From contig JAZAYU010000053.1 in assembly GCA_038501625.1 (NCBI GenBank), positions 3,148,501-3,212,500 on the forward strand: a stretch of 64,000 nt of DNA, read 5' to 3'. A program made the position numbers and the translations under genes. This document shows, one piece after another, positions 1 to 15,300 of this stretch (position 1 is the first letter of the stretch; the number at the start of each line of letters is the position of its first letter). The notes beneath the pieces are model-generated. The model had not been told where the DNA came from and did not search any database. It saw nothing but the letters and a program-made list of their open reading frames with translations. This stretch comes from Corbicula japonica. Taxonomy: Eukaryota > Mollusca > Bivalvia > Venerida > Cyrenidae.

Positions 1-160
1 AATGAAGAGATCTGGATCATCCTGCAGTCTGATCAGGAACTGCACCGCTTGCTTTTAGATTTACTTGGTCAGTTTTGACCATGAAGCAAGAAGTGTAGAA
101 TCTGATCTGTCTGCATGGATGTGCAGGTTTATCTGTATATGTGTAGACAATTGTGTAGTA
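1..160. repeat. Truncated/decayed copy of the TTAA hairpin MITE
   Basis: Carries the arms' signature (GATCTGGATC, CTGATCAGGA, then GAAGTGTAGAATCTGATCTG) but the left terminus is outside the window. Confidence 0.5.
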
Positions 161-320
161 TGTAGTAGCTTGGTTTCCTTTGATCTGACCTTATGACTTC
201 TTTTTTAAAACAAGATGTCTCACTTTCAAACTTGACATTGTTTTAGAGAGAAAATCATCCTGACTAACACTGATGATATTAGGATAAAAACGTGGCTTTA
301 ATTGTCTTTAATAATCATAC

Positions 321-3300
321 CGCCATTTTCTTGACATCAAAAGAGTGGAGAGTGGCTGAGCAGACGACCATCTGAAGTCGCTTGCCATCGTTGGTCACCT
401 TGGGAATCTGGCCATGTAGCCTGTTGATCAGATCTGAGTAACCTTGACTCAATAAACCATCCTACAATACAACTGCTTTCTGTCAGTGAAATGCTTATCA
501 GTTCATCGAAATCCACCACCTAAGAGATGGGGATTTAACATTTTCAATGCATCAAGTGTGAATGAACAGCAAACAGGGTGTAATTCATGTGAAGATAACT
601 CATACTGTGGAGTTTTAACAGTTGCATTCATCCTAAAATTAATTTATTTAACCCTTTCCTCCATATATATGCATTTTTACGCATGTGCAACCAGTGTAGA
701 TCCAGATCAGCCGGTTTATCCGTGCCGTCTGATCAGGATCTGCACTGGTCGCATTTTGGTAAGAAATAACATAAAGAATATAAAAGCGAACAGTTTAGAT
801 CCTAATCAGACGGCACGGAAGTGCCGGCTGATCTGGATCTAAACTGTTTGCCCATGCAATAAAGGTCTGTCTATAGAGGAAAGGGTTAAACAATGCAGGC
901 ATTAAAATTGGACAACTGTAACTGATTACTCTATTGGTAGTTAAATTGCTTCTGTATCAGAAAAATGGAAAGCACTAAATAAAGGAAGCATTGCACAGAA
1001 ATAATAATGATGATCTTTCAGACCCTAATAGCAGAACTTACAGTCATCTACAGATTTTCTGGCTAACAAAATAAACATACATTATACATTGTTTGCATAA
1101 AGTCACAGACAACACTCACTGGGACTTTAATCAGCAAGCTCTGGATCAAATGGCTCTATCCTACCATTCCACTACCAAAAGATAAGCAACTACTATCTCT
1201 TAATACATTTTGATCCAAAAGAATCACAGTCTGTTTTTTAGATCCATTAGAATATTATTTATCAAGAAGTGAACAAAGTTGATCCTGATCATACTGCAAT
1301 GATGTGCAAGCTGATCTTGATCTTCACTGGTTGAACAAGAGATAAAAACTGTGTTCATGAAGTAAAGGGATGAAAATTTTGACTAGATGTTACAGGGTTA
1401 TGTTCACTTACAGCTTCATCGAGTACAAAGAACCTGCAGGCTGTCAGTGCTAGCTTCCCCGTCGAGATAAGATCTTCCAGTCTTCCCGGGGTTCCAACAA
1501 CAATGTCGACCTTAAATTTATTGTTTAATACTAATTAATGATTTAGCCATTTCTTGCATTAAATAAACAACACATTTTGTCTTATAAGTCTTCTACAGTT
1601 TGATACCACTAGGTTTTATAAAACTTATTCAAAATTAAAACATTACATTCATGGAAATGTGGAAATGTTGCATTCATTGTATTTGCACAAGTTATAATGC
1701 AAACTCCTGATCCTTTGTAACGTTCAAGATTATATCCACGATGCTTAAAAGAATTAAGAATAGTTGAATGCCCCTGCCACATCTGAGTAAGACATTTCTG
1801 TGAAGGCTAAGAGTGAGAACAGCTACTGCAACTCCTATCATTTTTACTTCATTTAATTCCCTATGTCTGCTACATTGTGTCTCCTTCTTTATAAAACAAT
1901 GCTTATCATTCTGTACCAACAATGTCTTCTTTAAGCAGAATCATTGTCATGAATGACTATGCTGTTACTTTTCCCAGATAAACATTTTAGAATTACAATT
2001 CAAAATAGCCAACAGCATACTGGTATAAATGTGACTGGGCACTGTCACAGAAGTGGTTCAATTTCCAGTCTCAGCCTATATCATTTATGAGGAAGACTTA
2101 CTCCACTGTACAGTGTATCCACTTGATCCTTGACATTCATTCCACCCACCAGCAGCAGTTCCTTCACTGTTGGATTTGACAGATGCTTTTTGAACTTCTG
2201 AATCTGTACCAAAGTCTGAAAACAAAGTACTGATCTAATGTAAATGTATTCCTTGACTGAAACAATCATATAAATATATATGTGAAGCGATAGACCTATT
2301 CCAACCAACTTAATCATACAGTTCACACTTGTTTTGTCGAAGTCGTCGGGACTGTACATTTTAATTCGAGATATCCGAAGTTCGACACATCCGAATTGCC
2401 ATCAATGCACGAATATTATACCTATATGTTTCTTATGCTGACATGATTGTGAGTGCTAGTACACATTTATGCCCAAGAACATGTATATGTACAATTCAAT
2501 TGATCAATTAGTTTAACAAAACAGAACTGAAAAAATATATTAACTCGATTATATTTATTACATGTAAAAAAACATCATAGTAAAGTTTCGGTGTTTGTGT
2601 AACATCGTCGTCATCTTCACTCTGAGTGTTAATGTTGTCTTTCGTTGATTGTTTTATTTACATAAACAAATTCAAATTAATATTCACCCCATAATCTTTA
2701 ATTTGGAGCTTTTTGAGCTTCAGTCCTGGGGGAGAGTTGATTACGTTTGAATCATGTTTTTGCATTTGTTGTCCTAAACGGATGAACTCATATTTTATCG
2801 GCCTGGTTGTCACAATGTCACTATTATTTAGGGATGGCATCAACTACTCGAGTACTCGATCGAACGTCCGAGTATCGAGTACTAAATTTACTACTCGAGT
2901 AATCGGAAAGTCGTCTGCGTGGAGTTACTTTAAACGGGCGGCAGACGGAAAAACAGTCAAATGTAGTTCCAAGTTGGTCTACAACGGGGGAACTTCAAGC
3001 ATGCTTAACCATCTTAAGTTGAAACATTATACGAGACCACGCCCAAAAAGCAGACAGACGAGCCCCAGGGTTTTAGTTTAGTTCGATTAATTTATTTGAT
3101 TTGATTATTTCATGAGATAATATTATTCTGACCACCGTATAAGTACATGTTCGCATGACTGTGTTGTAACTTTGATACAATTTGTTGATTTATTTTAAAA
3201 ATATAAAATAATAAAAAAACAAGACACAAATAAAAGATATAACACACTTTTGTTGTGTAAGTATCTTTATTAATATGTGGTATTATGGTATAAATACTGA

Positions 3301-6300
3301 GTAGGTTGAAGCTGATATTACACGAACGGAATTATCTCTATTAAAATCGGAAATCGTTCGAGTGCTCGAGTACTCAATCGGACGATCGTCCGAGTACTCG
3401 AGTACCAATTTTACTACTCGTTGCCATCCCTACTATTATTGTAATTAAATGTTATTGCTTTTTTTAAACAGAAATTAATTACATTTACGAATACAAATAT
3501 TTTACACCTGAATGCATAAAATAAGCAAATATTTTACTGACCAGGTGATAATCGTTAATTATTATTAAATAATGGTATCTTGTTTGCCGCCAAGTTCTCT
3601 CTTTGAAGAAGCCACACGCATTGTTTGACTGCGGCAAGTTTCACACTTCGACTTATCTGATGATTTTACATACCATAATATAGCCTGCGGTTTTAAATTT
3701 ACTTCGACTTATAAAAACATTGTTTAAGTTGAATTCGAGTTAAGTGGCGTAATATTATATGTAAAAAGAACACATTTTGATGGGACCGTAAAATTAATTT
3801 GAGATAACCGAGTTTGACACAACGAGTGTGGCCTGTACTTCGTAAATCTGGCATTTTTTATCACAACCGTATCATTTTGATCACTTAACAAATTTTTAGT
3901 TTTAATTTTCTTCATATTTATAAGGGTTTTTTTCTTCTAGAATAATTTCTTGAACCATTCCATTTGCTAGAATATTCTAAGGAAGTCTAGACGTGCCAAC
4001 AAAATGGAGAAAAGTGCACTTGAGACTTTCCAGTTACTTTGCAGAAGATCCAAGGAATTGCATATAATCACAGACAAAGAAGATCTTAATGGCATTCTGG
4101 GAGAAGTTCTAAAATATCTCTAAAATCTCAATATTTAATTGAATCTCAATCATTTTAATTATCATGGGATGTTTGCAAAACTGTGTGATTTTTAAAGCAT
4201 TAACATAAAATTGTTTTTTTTTAATTTGGTCATCAACAATTTTTTAGGACTACTTTATGGTTTAAATCCTGCTTCTGCTAACAAATAATGCATTGATCCA
4301 CATGAAAAATATGTACATGGCCCTTCTACACTTGATGCCATTTAAAGTTTTAAGTTAATATCATAAAAAATATAGAAGTAGTTTAAACCACAAGCATTTT
4401 GCAACAGACTACGCAGCCAAAGACTTCAATATAACCCCTCCAAAACTGGTTTGCAGACACATATAAGACTCCAACACAGTCAATATTCTACCACAATCCC
4501 ACCAGACAAACATTGACCTGTTTGTACAAACAACCAATATCTGCCACTTCATGAATAAATGTTTCTTGAGTGACAATACACAGCGGGATTTTTCCCTCAG
4601 GTCTCATCTCTTTCCTTAATTTGTCTGTACTTGTTTGAAATCACCCTAACATCAAAATTAAACCAAATGGAAAACAATGTATTACACATTGTAAATAAAA
4701 ACCTGCTGCATTTTACAAAAATAAACAATGTCATTGCTTTAAAAATGTCCATTTCTCAGTCATTATATTTTAACTCCAGAGTTTTATTGCATGTGCCAAT
4801 AGTATAGATCAAGATCAGCTGGCATATCAATGTCATATTATCAGGATCTACACTATTCAATTCTTGGTCAGAAATAACCTAATGCATCAACATGGTGGAT
4901 ATTGTATGTCCTGATCAGATGGCACGCAAGTGCTTGTTTATCTGGATCTACACTGTCAACACATGGTTAACAGCCATACTACATAGAGCAAGAGGTTAAA
5001 AAGCTCATCCTCTTCAGCAAGTACCTGCTCAGCCAGTTCTCTGGATGGTTCTAAGATGATGGCCTGAGGAGCGTTGGGGGCTGACTTGGCTACAACAGGA
5101 CCCCCTCCAACAATCTTAGACTCAGATACACTATCTTTGGGAGCCTTGGACACAGCTATGAAATCTTTCGGAGGGGGGAACTTGAATGGAGTGGCTCCAA
5201 AGTTAAAGTTCATTTCAGCATTCTGTAACAAAATTGTTTAGAGAAGGTTAATTCAAAACACAATGGTGAAATGTTACATGTTTAAATGGTGATAAGAAAA
5301 TAAAAGTTAAAATCTGCCATGGTTTTAAAAATGTATTTTACAGATCTTTGTCTTATCAAGCTGTGACATATTTTATGATATAATGCATCCATCCTTTCAT
5401 AATTTATACATGAACAATAACTAACAAAAAAAAATAAAAGAATCACAGACTCGCTATTCTCATTAAAAATCAAGAGATAGCTGCTGACTGTTTGCAATGT
5501 ACACTGAGTAGCCTAAGCCTACAAATTTCTTAGTTTATGTCAAAGATTGAAATATGCATTTCAAATATATGGCAATGATTGTTGCAGTAGCAGTTGTAAA
5601 ATTTATGAAATTAAGTACTTTTCACATGTGCAAGGTTTTGCTCGGTAAATAAAACTGAGTCTGAGGAAACAGTTTTTGGGCAGTAATGTGACTCTAAGAA
5701 AATATTCCCCTGAAGGCCTGATTCGCCCATCTTTAATGAGCTTATGTTATAGATACTTTTCTGCATAGTTAATATTCACAGTCCACTTTTATTTTGGATA
5801 CATTTTTTGAAAATTGATTTCTACAGCAGTGCAGTATTTCTTATTACAGTCCAAGAATGTCATAAAGGGTGACTCAACACGGAGAGTGACTCGTTTTACA
5901 CAATGGGTGTATGACTCATCTTACACAAGTGATGGTGCCCTTTTCTACGACTGGGATGGGAAATGCAGGAAATACCAAGTTCAGGAAATGTTGTGCAGTT
6001 AGCAGTTTGTACCGCACAAACAAGAAACCTATGCATCATAAATATCTTACAACTAACCAAGTTTCATATATCATTCTTTCCAAAGAGTATCTATCTGTTA
6101 ACCTTCCAGTTTTGGAGAGAGATGATCAATATCCACTAAATAACAAGGAAAAGTATGGCTCTACTGTATTTCCTCTACTGTATTTCCAACTATAGCTTTT
6201 CTATCCTTTCAAAACTTGTTATTACTAGTATTTAGCATATCATTTACATTGTAGGCAATATGATTTTCAGCCTTTCTATTTTAGAACATGAACAAGTTTG

Positions 6301-9300
6301 ATATATGTAAAGAGTAAACAATTTCAGTTCAAATCAGCATTGTCATATGTATTGTCCAGCTTGATAAAGAACCTTGTTCATTATCCTTCAATTCCTGACA
6401 ATATCCTTACCTTGAGTACAACAGCAGCATAGAATTTCTCACTTCTCATATTGCCTGGTATATCATAGGCCTTGCCCAAATCAACTCCATTTTTGGACCA
6501 TTTAACCTCACCTTTCTGCAGGTCCAAGTAGCAACCAATTGTATCATTTATACCAAATGGCTGAAATTGAAACACAAAACACACAAGTCATTAGTTTTGC
6601 ATGGAGAAGATTGTTACTGCTTGTACTGCTTACATACAAGTCTGAAAGCATGAAGTTTTATTACATAGATGTAATGACTGAAATACTTGCACATAACTTA
6701 ACAGGTATTTTGATTTCTGTTCACATCATGATCCTAACACTTCAAGCCCCTCTGTTCACTGTCACACTTAGCAAACTTAGCAGCAAAACAATTGGTGATC
6801 AAAAACAGAATCTACCAATCTGTTTTAAATGAGATATTATATCTATATATTGTCTATAGATATCTATGCATTAAAAATCATGAAACCTCATTTTGAGTTC
6901 TAACAAGCTACCAGTTTATACCAATGATGATTAATCATTACTCCATGTAATATGGCAAACATTGTAGATCCCGATCAGCCGGACATCTGTGCCATCAGGT
7001 AAGGAAGAATACAGTTTGCAGGTGATTTCTGACCAAGAAGCAAAGTGTAGATTCTGATAAGCTGCATGAATGTGCAGGCTGATCTGAAGCTACACTGGTT
7101 GCATCTGTGATGAAACCCAAATAAAAGGAGTATAGGGCTAAACCATAAAAGATATTAACTAATCCATCCTATGATTCAAGCTTATGTTTATGTATGCTTA
7201 GTTTCTTCCCACTTTATCTTGTTACCGAGTTCAGACAGCATAGACAAATGATAGAATATTTATTTTAGCAACATTTCTTATGTACTGTTACTAGCGATAG
7301 GAACGGTAGGGGAGCTAACTCTTCCCGTTGCCCTTGTCACCGCGAATTTTCTGGTTCCGAAATGGTGTGTCTGGTTTACGCTGTTTTATGCTATAAAAGC
7401 AGTGTTATTTAACAAAAAAACTTACTGAAACCAGTCTAAGGAATGTTCCATGGACGTGACCAAAAAATTTGAGGGGGAACAGATCATTGGAAATAAATTA
7501 AAAATGTAAGTAAAGTTTTCTGAAATTAAATAAAAACTAATTAAAAGCTGTTTTTCACAAAAAAAAACGGTCATATTCTCATGCTTTATACCCTTTTCAA
7601 CTATTATCAATTGTATTTGCAACTTTGTTTGGTACCGTCATTCCGTAAGCTTTATAAATTTAAACCCCACTGTAATTTGTTTTCGTCCGCCGGTGTATCC
7701 ATAACTTTTGACCCGGAATAATATTGATTACGACGTAAAACTAAAAATCGGCGTAGTTGGTTCAAATTGAATATTTTGAAGCATTCCTAGTAAAATCATC
7801 GATTGTAAGTGAATTATTCTATGATTAAATGCATATACGAGTATTGAAGATGAAAACAACTGATATTATGCAAAAACTCGTCATTATTTTTCCCGGTGTC
7901 GAAGTATGTTTTTCCTGGGAAATTCATCCCAAAATAAATAAACGAACTATTTTTTCTGATTATTAACATATATTGTGCCAGTCAATGAATTATTTCCTGA
8001 AATATGTAAAATGTTGATTTTGGTAAACGTTTTCACAACAGATTTTTGTAAGTGACCCATTTTAAATGTTTGATTGATTTAAAATTAAACTTGCAAAGTA
8101 TGAACTCGACAATGCATCGTTGTTTTCTATTTTGTTTCCGTTTTACGTATTTTTTGTTCAGATTTTATATTCAACCGCTATCTCTCACAACTGTCATGAG
8201 AATGATAAGTCTATTTGCAACTTGAAATTAAGTATTGAATAATTTATTTGTTCATAAATTCATATAAATAATTAATGTTACTTTGAAAATTGCTAAACTG
8301 CTTTTCACATATTTCAGTTGATTGAAGTCCAGATGTATAGACACTAAGAAGGATGAGGAATTTAATCAGCAAGTGGATTATATGTGTTGAGTAAAGCTGT
8401 ATCCAAGAACTTGAAGAAGCAGTGTAAAACTATTGACAGTTTGCAGCTTATATATTTGAAAAAACTTCACTAAAAAAATACTTTGTTGACCAGAGACAGA
8501 GACTTGTTTCATGATATGTAATGGATAATAATTAGTATTACTCATTAAAATTTGATTTATGGGAATAAAAATTGTTTATATTTTGAATTTTTATAAACAT
8601 GCTTCAAGAAATAGCAAATTACATCAATTTTTGAGAAAGTTATGATTCTTATGGTTTTTGCTGTCTATTTTTTGCTTATTTTGTGGGGGAAAAAAGATAC
8701 TTGTTTCAGTATTTTTCTTACAAAATCATATTTTTTTTCCTTAAAAATGTGATATTTTAACTGAATTTACTAATATGTATGGCTTTCAACACAAAACATT
8801 CTTTCCAATTAAATCTGTATCGATTTAAATGTTGGGAACCAAATTTTCTTATTTTTTAAAAAAAAAGTTGAAAATGGCGTCCTGCTATGATGATGCAAAA
8901 GGGACCATAACTTTGCCATTTCTTGATGAAATTTGATGAAATTTTTTTTGTTGAGTTTCTCACATGTATGGCTACATAGAAATACTATCAGGTCATTAAA
9001 AATCTTTTATTTTATTAAAGTCGTTCCTATACCTAACACTGTTACAGAATTAACAAAAAATAACAAACAAACCTCTCCATAAGTATCAAACTGCTTCGCC
9101 CAGGATTTTTTGCCAGTTCCACCGAAGCCGAAACCGAATTTGTCAGTGCCCAGGTCGAGGGAGGCCTTATCAGTGGCCCAGCCCACACGACACAGCCCTT
9201 CATCTGTCACAGTTGCTTCATAGTAAAACCTTCCTGATAATATATACACAGGTATCTCATATTGGTGAGCATCAGACATAAACTTGTTTAACAAATTGGT

Positions 9301-12300
9301 TAATATGTCACTGTTTCATAAAAAATAACTTTCAACAACTTTAATGGCTTATATGCTACAAAATAGATATCATCAAAATAAAACAGATTTCTGCCCCTAT
9401 CAATCTTGACGGTCATGCTCAGATAGTATGTGGGGCACAGAATGATTTTACTGCAGCAGTAAGCTCTAAAATTAAGGTACAACAAGAGTGCCAAACTGAC
9501 ACAAAATACGCCCGTCAAAATGCTGATCATCAAAGTTGCGTAACGATCCGATAAAAATTGTTCGACTTGGAGAGCAGATACCGCTAATTCAGTTTTTGGA
9601 CAATTCAAGGGCCATAATTCAGGAATGCCTGGGGGGATTTGGCAGGTTATAGAACTTGGTCGAGATATTATGCCCACCAACATATTCACCAAGTTTGATA
9701 AAGACCGGATGAAAACTCTTTGATTTAGAGAGCGGAAACAGTAATTTTGGACAATTCAAGGGCCATAATTCAGGAGTGCATGGGGGGATTTGGCTGTTTA
9801 TAGAACTTGGTCCAGATATTATGCCCACCAACATATTCACCAAGTTTGATAAAGACAGGACAAAAACTCTTTGATTTAGAGAGCGTAAACCCTTATTTTG
9901 GACAATTCAAGAGCCATAATTCAGGAGTGCATGGGGGGATTTGGCTGTTTATAGAACTTGGTCCAGATATTATGCCCACCAACATATTCACCAAGTTTGA
10001 TAAAGACAGGACAAAAACTCTTTGACTTAGAGAGCGGAAACAGTAATTTTGGACAATTCAAGGGCCATAATTCAGGAGTGCCTGTGGGGATTTGGCTGGT
10101 TATAGAACTTGGTCGAGATATTATGCCCACCAACATATTCACCAAGTTTGATAAAGATCGGATGAAAACTCTTTGACTTAGAGAGCGGAAACGCTATGGA
10201 CGCCGACCGCCCGCCCGCCCACCCGCCGATGTTCCCATAATACGTCCCGTTTTTCAAACGGGCGTATAAAAAGTAAACAAATATTCATGCATTCAAACTA
10301 CTTTAAGTTAAACACCATATATTTGCTTCCGGAATGCTGATGTTGAAAAAAAACAAACTGAAATCATCTTCAGAAGTTCTTATGCAATAACACTCACCTT
10401 GTCCAAAGACAGCCTTGTTCGATCTTGTGCCGTGCCATTTTTGTTGATCTCTACTCTGGCACAGTAAGCCATCCGGATCAATTGCTGTAACACCAATTCA
10501 AGGAGTATCATAAATTTACTTTATAAGTTAACTTATTATAGAAGAAATACATGTAGTTAATAGATAAAATATTTAGAAGCAAACCATGTTGTTTAACAGT
10601 GAACTGTTCAATGAAGAAGCTACAAACAAAAATTCTTTTAACCTCATGGAATTCATCATTTCTATATAAAGCTCTCTTTTCTTTATGAACAACAGCTAAT
10701 ACCAGCCAACAGTATAATCAGTAATTTGCAACTTAATCCTTTAAATATTATTCCTGAATAACGGGTATGTAACATTTACTTCCAGTGTTGGCTCAGTACC
10801 CAAGGTTATAAAACTGAGCATGGAAACCAGTCTCAAATCTCAAGCATCTGATTGGCTGAAATGGCAACCAGTCGCCATTTCAGCCAATCAGATGCTTGAG
10901 ATTTGAGACTGGTTTCCAAACTCAGTTTTATAACCTCCAGCCCAGATCAGCCTGTGAATCCACACAGTGTGATCAGAGACTTAACTATTGACTATTTTTA
11001 GAACAATTCTGTGAAAAACAAGTTCAAAAACAGACAACTCCATTTCACATATTTTAGGGATTGAAGTTAAGAGATAACTAGAATGTTGTGTTCCGCAGAA
11101 CACATGTGTCGCCTGCATGGAAAAAGTTGAAATGTGGGCCTATCTTTAATCATATATAATAAAAATATTTTATTTAAGTTGATTTCAATACTACACCACA
11201 GAACACATGTGTCATCTAAATTGCATTTAAAAGGGGAATAACTTTAATAATGGTGTAACCTGAGTTATCATCTTCAAAAATTGGTTTGTAAAAGCAGATG
11301 AGTTATTCAAAGTATTATGTGAATTAATTGAACAAGTACTTTCCATTTTACAGGCAACACTAAGTTTCATGTTAAAGTTGCATTAGAAAGGGACATAACT
11401 CATAAAATATTGAAACTGGAGTTATCATTCTTGTCGTCACAGATGGCATTGTTCATAATGATAATATATTCAAAGTATGAAGTGAATAGGACAAGTACTT
11501 TCAAAGTTTAAGGCAACATTAAGTTTTAGGTTAAAGTTGCATTTTAAAGGGGCATAACTCAAAAAATATTGAAACTGGAGTTATCATTCTTGTCGTCACA
11601 GATGACATAGTTCATGCTGATGATATATTTCAAGTATGAATTGAAGAGGACAAGTACTTTCAAAGTTAAAGTCAACATTAAGTTTCATGTAAAAAATGCA
11701 TTTGAAAGGGGCATAACTCAAAAATTTTGAAATTGGACTTACCATTCTAAGGCATTGTTCGTGCTGATGATATATTCCAAGTACGAAGTGAATAGGACAA
11801 GTACTTTCAAAGTTATAGGCAACATTAAGTTTCAGGTTAGAGTTGCATTTTAAAAAGGGGCATAACTTAAAAAATATTGAAACTGGAGTTATCATTCTTG
11901 TCATCACAGATGGCATTGTTCATGCTGATGATATATTCCAAGTACGATGTGAATATGACGAGTACTTTCAAAGTTATAGGCAACATTAAGTTTCAGGTTA
12001 AAGTTGCATTTGAAAGGGGCATAACTCAAAAAATATTGAAACTGGAGTTATCATTCTTGTCGTCACAGATGGCATTGTTCATGCTTATAATATATTCCAA
12101 GTATGAAGTAAATAGGACAGGTACTTTCAAAGTTATAGGCAACATTAAGTTTCAGGTTAAAGTTGTATTTGAAAGGGGCATAACTCATAAAATATTGAAA
12201 CTGGAGTTATCATTCTTGTTGTATCAGATGGCATTGTTCATGCTGATGATATATTGTAAGTATGAAGTGAATAGGTTAAGTACTTTCAAAGTTATTGGGA

Positions 12301-15300
12301 ACATTAAGTTTCAGGTTAAAGTTGCATTTGAAAGGGGCATAACTCAAAAAATATTGAAACTGGAGTTATCATTCTTGTCGTCACAGATGGCATTGTTCAT
12401 GCTGATGATATATTGTAAGTATGAAGTGAATAGGTTTAGTACTTTCAAAGTTATTGGGAACATTAAGTTTCAGGTTAAAGTTGCATTTGAAAGGGGCATA
12501 ACTCAAAAAATATTGAAACTGGAGTTATCATTCTTGTCGTCACAGATGGCATTGTTCATGCTGATGATATATTCCAAGTATGAAGTGAAAAGGACAAGTA
12601 CTTTCAAAGTTATAGGCAAAATTAAGTTTCAGGTTAAATTTGCATTTGAAAGGGGCATAACTCAAAAAAAATTGAAACTGGAGTTATCATTCTTGTCACC
12701 ACAGATGGCGTTGTTCGTGCTGATGATATATTCCAATTATGAAGTGAATAGGACAAGTACTTTCAAAGTTATTGGCAACATTAAGTTTCAGGTTAAAGTT
12801 GGGGGACTACCAGACGATGGCACTGACGACGACGAAGATGACGACGACGACATCGACGCCGCTGGACAATAGGAACCCTATGTGTCTACCTGCTATCGCA
12901 GGCGACACAAAAAAGGTCATATATCCTTACCCATAGCATCCCCTCTGTCATAGATGTTCATCTGCCAGTGAGAATGGTGACCTGTAAATAGTGTACTGCC
13001 ATTAGTTATTCCAAAAGTTACAACAGAACAACACGGATCATGATAAACAGTTAGCTGGACATTGAAACACCGTATACTCTTGATAAGATCAGGTCAGTGG
13101 AGTTATAACAACATATCACCCAGACAGAATAACAGTGCTTAATTCAAATACCTTTCACATTCTTAATTGATCCTTTGCTGCCTTTCCCCTCTTCAATGTC
13201 TTTCAATGTTTCAAACACAATTTGCAATATAGGCAAGCAGAAAGCCTGAAATACAAAAATTTATTTGGCATAAGCCATTACCCCATGGATACTGCTTCTA
13301 TCCCACGTGTACGAGTGGTGTTCAAAAAGTTCAATTAGTCAATCCGTTGTTGTTAATTATGTTCAATTAGTCAATCCGTTGTTGTTAATTATTATGTAAG
13401 GAGTTCTTCAAAGTAATATAACAGCAATTTTCATAAAGGTGTTATTTAAAATAAAGATAAGCACACTTTTCAGAGAGCTTACTGAACACCCCTCATAGCT
13501 AGTGTAGATCCAGGTAAGCCTACACTGTGCAGTATGATTAGAACCTACACTGGTAGCTTTTAGATTCATAAGACTATTTGTGACCAAAAAGCAAACAGTG
13601 TAGATCCTGATCAGGTTGCATGACTGTTCAGGCAGATCTGGATCTTCACTAGTCACCCATTGAATAAAAGTTTTATCCCATGGAAGAAAACAGCAATTTT
13701 AGCAACATTTGAAAATTTACTAGAATTTTGTTTTCTTTCAGGGATAAGATAACTTTTATAAACGATCAAGAATGGTCAAAAAGTGTGCATTACAAAACAA
13801 GGATAATGCAATAAAACAATTCTGCTTGTCTTATACTTGACCAGTTGAATTTGTGTAATGAATGCAACTGGAAGACCTGTCAATTATTCAAAGAATTTTC
13901 AGAAATTTATTCACCAACTTGCAGTGTTGACTTAGGACTACACTGGGTAACTGAGTGTTATTTGAACTTTAAAGGTTTAAAGATAATTTTATATTAAATA
14001 CAATAATTCTAGATGAAATTTATTAGATTAAGTCTTTAAACATCAGTCTATTTAAAGAGAAATAAAACTTATAAGCATTTCATTAAAGTTCTTAAAAATC
14101 TCATTTAATATTTACCCCTGTTTTGCCACTACCAGTTTCTGCAGCCTGAAAAAAACAACAACAAAAGTACAAATAACAATGCTTTTTGCACAGGATCAAA
14201 TAACAGCTTACTTACAATGTGAGTAGTACACTGAGTACACTTCTGACTTAATTAAGTTAGAGAAAAAAAGACACTGTTGACATCTATATCCTCCAATCAT
14301 GGCTACACAGGATCTCTTGTGATTCCTACAGTGTAGTTCAAATTAAATAAGTGATATTTTAGTCTTTAGGTATATACAAATAATGCTTATGCACTTTAAA
14401 TCAGTTGCATCTAATCTGTATAGAATTCCTCTTTACTAGTTGAATTAAGTTTTGCAAACCAACAATTTAACAGCACCATCAGACAGAATGTGCTAGTGGT
14501 AGTGAGAAATGACAATAACTAACCATTAAGACATCTCCACCTCCCAGGATCATAGGAATAGCTTCTGCCTGAACATCTGTAGGCAAACTGAAAAATATAA
14601 CATCATTATTAAAGCTTTAGCTTTACTTCATTCATATAAGGTCCTAATCAAGAAGTTATGATAGTTATAAGCATTAAATCGATATATTGCTGTGTTCATT
14701 GGGGTATGATAAAAATATTGGTTGTTTAATGCATGTGAAACCAGAAGGGCTTCATGCTTACTTTTTAAAAATTCCAAATGTTAATCAAATCATGATGAAC
14801 AAAAAATGCTAATTTGACTGCTTGTTTTTTGCAGCAAAATGTGAGTGCTTGTCAATATCACACGTCAAAATAGTGTGTACAGTTGAACAGCCTTTAAGCC
14901 ACATTTATTGCCTCACGCATATGACCAAATGCTTTTTTTTATCACATCAAAAATAAATGCAGCACTCACAAAGAGCAAAATTTTGAATTTGAGAATTTTA
15001 TTTTATTCAGGGCTCTCACTAGACTTGTAAATCAGGGAGTAGTTTTTCAATAGTTTTACTGAATTATGAGAAAGGTTTGCACTTAGTCTAGTTGTCATCT
15101 GGTTAAATACTGTAAATTGAAAATGGCAGACTGTACAATTATGATATTTATTTATTTTTAAAAAGTAAAATAATTCTTTCCTGTATAAAAATTATTTCCT
15201 GTTCAAAATTTAAAGAATATGAAAATATTATTTCTTCTAGCTTCTTTTCTTCTATGATCTGGAAAAAAGCTAAATCAGATACACTGCAACTCCATTATAT

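Larger units (their letters stand above)
2319..3835. mobile_element. pogo/Tigger-like TA-flanked element, host of a nested hAT
   Basis: Ends CAGTTCACACTTGTTTTGTC and, inverted, CAGGCCACACTCGTTGTGTC, each bordered by TA. CAG...CTG ends with TA target fit pogo-group elements. No transposase frame remains. Excluding the nested element it is about 905 bp. In a DDX1 intron. Confidence 0.65.

Noticed and set aside
4004..4123. 38-codon frame starting [20 protein letters not shown]
   Set aside because: Protein-like but isolated in a DDX1 intron; no homologue recalled and no regulatory or splice context.
5814..6195. Plus-strand frames in a DDX1 intron ([20 protein letters not shown]...)
   Set aside because: Short, no splice partners, family not recognised; perhaps a decayed gene fragment but unsupported.
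9619..10257. Overlapping 60-74-codon frames on both strands
   Set aside because: All are translations of the 151-bp tandem units.
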